Origin: Saccoglossus kowalevskii
Lineage: Eukaryota > Hemichordata > Enteropneusta > Harrimaniidae
NCBI RefSeq assembly: GCF_000003605.2
Contig: NW_003130355.1
Location: 395,097 to 417,918 of the forward strand
Reading direction: 5' to 3'
DNA: 22,822 nucleotides
Position 1 is the stretch's first letter. The number at the start of each line of letters is the position of its first letter. Made by a program: the position numbers and the translations under genes. Positions 18,165-22,822 of the stretch are shown piece after piece. The notes under the pieces were generated by a model. That model made no database searches. It was not told where the DNA came from and saw only the letters and a list, made by a program, of their open reading frames with translations.

Positions 18165-21100
18165 CTATGAAGATAAAGTGAGAAATAAGTACACTGACTT
18201 CAATTGCTTTGATATTGACATGATTAATTGATTTCTAAGTAACTATAACAAAACTCAGAGACAGTATTTATTATTTACATTACAACAATTACTTCACAAT
18301 TAACTACTTCTAATTTTCATTTTCAACTGAACAGCAAACATGGATGTCAATAGAAAACTCAACACTATTTATGGGGTTTTCTCAGGCCAAATATCAATAG
18401 TGTGCTTCTGGTAACAATGAAAACAAATATAGATAGGTAGTTTTTATTTTATGTAAATTAATCAATTATTCCTAATTTGATTTTCTGCAGTGCTGCTCGG
18501 CCCATACTGTTATACAAGAGTATTTTTTCAATAAAACTCTACATCTTGCATGTGGAGGTTGACATTTTGGTTAAAAAATGATGAATTTCAAGTAGAACTG
18601 AAAGGTGTACCTACAAATGCCCATTTTCTAGTTTCGCCATAAAAAATACAGGTTCGGCCTCAAAAATCTAGGGCTCACTCTCAAGATTTTGATGGATATT
18701 TGTGGATACGAGGTTACTGGTAATATGTGAATATGAAGTAAGTACTAAAACAGTGCAGTGATCGTAATGGCCGACATGCAACAGGAGTCAGGGCGATCAC
18801 GAACTGATTGAGCACATTGCGGTATTTCTGTGATAACATTATCATTATACTTCCTTTCTGTCACATAATAATAACGTGAAGAGAGATAACAGACATTACG
18901 TTCAGTGACGTGATTCCATTTCAGTCAGCCATGTTTCTGCGTTTGATGTATATAAATAAAAGTGTTTGAATGTGACGTAAGCACAAGACGTATTTCCCGA
19001 ATACATGTCAGTAACACTTTTACATTTGATTTGGTATAGAATTAGTCAATAGCATTCAGTTGTTCTGGTATGTTAGAAAACTTAATTTAGAAAAAAAAAA
19101 CTAATCTAAAAACATTTCTAGCCAGTAGCTGGTCAAAATGACACTTACTATGAACAAAATAGCGAGTATTTTTTTGCAATTCAGCAGTGAAGAACACAAA
19201 AATAAATAGACAGCGGCTTTTCAATGTTTTTCGTATCACTTGTTTCAAATAATAATGATAAAGCATTATTTCAATTTTAACTAAATAATTTAACTTGTTT
19301 AGAACCAAAAAATTCAGCAAAAAGTGTTCTGTTGAAAACAACTTTGTCTAACCCCACATTGAGTGTGTGATCTAAAAAAAGTTTTGAGATACATCTATGA
19401 TGAAATGTACGGTAGTTACCATAGTTTCCAACCACAAAAAAAAAAGTGTAGTGTATTTTACAATGATTTTCACAATTAATAAATTGTAACATTATTTGAT
19501 TTACAAGTTAACCTTACAAAGCGTCAAACAAATTTTTTTTTTTTTTCAGATATTGGATTACGATTGCTGAAACCATGGAAATTAAAAACGTCTTTCGTCT
19601 TTTCATGATTAGTCATGAGTTCATCATTAGTGTAACATTTCTAGTGCCTGAATTCCACGAATACCTAAGATTTTTGAAACATGAAACTAGTGATACAACT
19701 CTGATATGGGGAAGTTGGAATGTATTTGGTGCAATAAAATGACAGGGTTCTCACATGTAATAAATTGTATGAGATAAGATGGTTCACTGACAATAATAAA
19801 TTGAAATTGACGAAGATTGATTACGGTCATATAATAACTAGATTTCATTGTGGGTCTGGTGCCATCCTAAAACAACTTCTTGTTTAACTTTTTTATTTTT
19901 ACCTACTTAGTAATGTAGGTCAACTTGAAGATATCAGAACACAACTAAATACCAGATAGTTCAACACAACTCAAAATATTTTAACCTCGAAAAACCTTCA
20001 CCATATTTGCCCTACTAGTAGTGTATACCGGTACGCTTATGTAAATTACGAAACTGTTTCTATGGTTAAAATAACTAATATTCAATGATTCAGTATACAT
20101 AAATGCCATTCTTGGTTTATATATGCTATTATTATACATCTGTCACCGTAACGCCATAAGTTACAGCGTGCCGTAATTTTGGAGTATTTTACGGGGTATT
20201 TTCATCCTACCATATTAGGAAATGCGAATTCCAAATATGGAACGATTACGTGCATAAGCGTCCTCTAATAATTAAAACAAACATGGCTGCCACCAGGGTT
20301 TGGCCGGACTCCATACAGAAAAGTTTGCTGATTCTGTTCTAAACTTTTCGGCATTCCCATGATGTATCCATGGTTGGAAACGATGTATAATAATAAGGTT
20401 ATTATGAGGATACCTCAAAGTATACACTCAGACAGTACGCTGTCACACATCAACCTCCGTTGTGCGTCGGTCAATACTGCCGCTGTACTGTCTTCGTGCA
20501 TACTTTTGAAGTATCTTCGTAATAACCTTATATTATTAGATATGCTTCGAATAGAGCAAATACAGTAATGGTATCACTATGGGAATATTTAAATGAATCA
20601 TACTGGATACACTTATATGTAAATGTACTTTATTTTTCCTTGGAATTTACTTGGGATACTATAAACAGTTTAATATTCATCGCTACAAATGATCGGCATG
20701 TCATAGCCTGGGAGTATTTGAAAAGATAACATTTCCCAAAATTCTTCAGTTAAAGATATTCAGATTAACATGATTATTTTTATTCATGATGTTATTCACA
20801 GAAGTCGTATAAAAGCATGTGGTGACTAAACTGCTTTTTATATACAAATGGCTAACAAAAAACATGAAAACTGTGATATTTGAGCCATTTAACATTGGTT
20901 TCTATGGGAGAAAGATCTAGTCATATTTAAAATATCGTTTGGTGACGTATAGATGGTTGTTACAAGATGGGTAATTCTGATTGTCACAAATTATTAGGAT
21001 ACTGGCGAATACGATTTATTTTTCATGAAATAATGCTTTTACATGAATTCCTTTGGAAATTGTTAAAAAAATGGCATTTTGTCACAAGATATTCTGTAAA

Positions 21101-22822
21101 TCCATGATTTATATCAGACAAAAACACTCAAGAGTCTATGCATATATCCATCGATAATTAATTAAATAACACTTTTAAAACAAAATATTGGGATTACATT
21201 TTTACCCTTTTTAATAGGTTGAAATACTTGTGATAATGTTCAAACTCCTCATGTCCACATCCGCGCTCAATTCCAGAAATTTGAAATATATCTCTTCTGA
21301 AATTGACAGTATTTCCACTGGGATGAATTTGGGAAATTAATAACCATATAAAAAAATGTGGGTTTTCCTATATTTTGTATTTCTAAAATACAGATGTATA
21401 AATAACGCAGTTTTCCGCCAAGATTTCAAATAATATTTTTGTTTAAATAGTTTCAAAGAGATTCATAATATTTTTATAATGCCACAGATACCTATATGCT
21501 TTTTGCAAACCGTGCCCATGCAACGACAAATTTATGTTGCATGTCCTACCATTTGAATTCCTGACTGTCAGTCCCAAGGGTGAAGTTGTATACATGTATG
21601 GTTATATATTGGTTAATTTATGAACTCTGCCTCACAGAAATAACACACGATATAAGTTTCACCTCTAGAAACCTTCAGAAAAAATGTATTTACATAATTA
21701 TCCAATATATTTTCAGTTCTCATGCTAAGTCTAATGTTCATTCACTTTAATCAGCAGAAAATCCATTTGGATAATTACATTAGCACAATCAGACTTCATA
21801 TCATCACTAAGTCAGGAGCCCAAATAGGCCATCTGTTCTTTGAGTCTGTAATAAAAACACTAAAACAGTGTTTTAGCTATGTATGCCTCAGTTTTAATTC
21901 ATTATGTAATCCTGTCATAATATTGAATTAATTAATTAAATTTTATCAAAAAAATTTAAGATTGCACTGATCATTATCATCACCGTCTTTTCAATCTTAT
22001 TATATGAAATTGTTTTGTTAGCTTGCTAAGGAAAAATTAAACCCAGTTTCATTCCAACAAAATCACTACCAGATTGGTATATTAGTAATTTGTCACTCTG
22101 ATAAGAATCTGTTATTTAATAGCAATTCACCTGCCACATGGCTACTGAGAAATTCATGAAAACTGACTGCTTTGACCAATAGTGGCACTAGGATCATTTA
22201 AAACAGTTTTAAAATAAGAATGTGGCAGTTTATGTGTGGAATTGCTATAATACAGTTACTTGTGTACAAGAAATATACAACAAGCAGCCTATCGGCTGAG
22301 ATAGCTCTGCTGTTAGCAATGCACATTTCAATTAAAGAACTGAAGACATCATTAGAAAATGAACAATATGAATAGTATCAAAGCAATCGGACTTACAGTT
22401 TTTAACAAGAAGTCGAAAATATCACTTTTTACCAAAAATTACAAAAATATTCACCAAAATAAATTAATTAGAGAATTGAAGATATCATCACAAAATGAAC
22501 AAATCTGAGAGAGTTCCACATGTAGTACCTATATATGTAATATCAAAGCAATCGGACTTACAGTTTTCAACAAGAAGTCGAAAATATCACTTTTTACCAA
22601 AAATGGCAAAAATATTCACCAAAATTAGAGAACTGAAGATATCATCACAAAATGAACAAATCTGAGAAAGGTCTACATGTAGTATCTATATATGTAATAT
22701 CAAAGCAATTGAACTATTGATTTTAACAAGAAGTCGAAAATATCACTTTTTACCAAAAATTACAAAATATTCACCAAAATTAGAGAATTGAGATATCATC
22801 ACAAAATGAACAAATCTGAAAA
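18165..22822. other. Vinculin intron 1 or upstream sequence
   Basis: The exon for the N-terminus (family motif around PVFHTxTIES) was sought on the minus strand by looking for reverse-complemented ggcat contexts, and was not found. The 4.6 kb is A/T-rich with no supported gene. A small perfect hairpin (aaaacact/agtgtttt) lies near 21855. The far right holds the tandem array listed next. Confidence 0.6.
22333..22822. repeat. Satellite-like tandem array, period about 157-165 bp
   Basis: The anchor aagcaatcggacttacagtt at 22381 recurs at 22546 (165 bp on), and a diverged aagcaattgaact version occurs at 22703 (157 bp on). Each unit also contains aagaagtcgaaaatatcact, aaaaatattcaccaaaat and atatcatcacaaaatgaaca. 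About three units are visible and the array continues past the window edge. Units differ by small indels and are roughly 90% alike. Confidence 0.92.

Noticed and set aside
18767-18812. Plus-strand ATGGCCGACATGCAACAGG start-like sequence
   Set aside because: It stops after 13 codons, with no donor giving a longer product and no recognisable peptide.
20283-20342. Plus-strand AACATGGCTGCC start in a good initiation context
   Set aside because: The frame ends after 19 codons, with no downstream exon or homology. Probably chance or a transposon remnant.

Overview
This window holds most of one intron-rich animal gene, vinculin, on the minus strand. It spans at least 854..18164 and runs off both biological ends. 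By eye I could place 23 coding exons. Their splice phases all agree, and together they give 3,418 nt of uninterrupted frame (1,139 codons plus one base). The first coding exon, for the short N-terminal stretch before human residue 20, was not found and probably lies beyond 22822. The C-terminal tail domain lies beyond position 1. The A/T-rich base composition, dense introns of a few hundred bases and scattered small DNA transposons suggest a non-vertebrate animal, plausibly a marine invertebrate. I cannot fix the phylum from the sequence.

Layout, read along the gene (right to left): 22822..18165 is upstream or intron 1 sequence, with a tandem array at its far end. 18164..12378 encodes domain D1, the talin-binding head. 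12204..10777 encodes the region of the central repeats. 10548..5498 encodes D3, D4 and the start of the proline-rich hinge. 5139..854 carries nine consecutive small or medium exons (plus one of 585 nt), all phase 1-1, that make an exceptionally long Pro/Ser-rich hinge. Vinculin links talin and alpha-catenin, through its head, to actin, through its tail. The hinge binds Ena/VASP and SH3 proteins and sets the head-tail geometry.

Three things stand out. (1) The hinge is over 420 residues before the window ends, against roughly 60 in vertebrate vinculin as I recall it. It is built from nine symmetric exons that could each be skipped without changing frame. (2) There are two of the roughly 112-residue central repeats instead of the three in vertebrates, and the first is exactly one symmetric 339-nt exon. 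(3) Two regulatory tyrosines known from vertebrates appear to be replaced.

The introns hold a 949-bp element with terminal inverted repeats, a TTA target duplication and an internal degenerate ORF; a 23-bp foldback; a probable second MITE; a 52-bp tandem duplication; and, at the right edge, a satellite-like array with a period of about 160 bp. No RNA genes, CRISPR arrays or bacterial features were seen.
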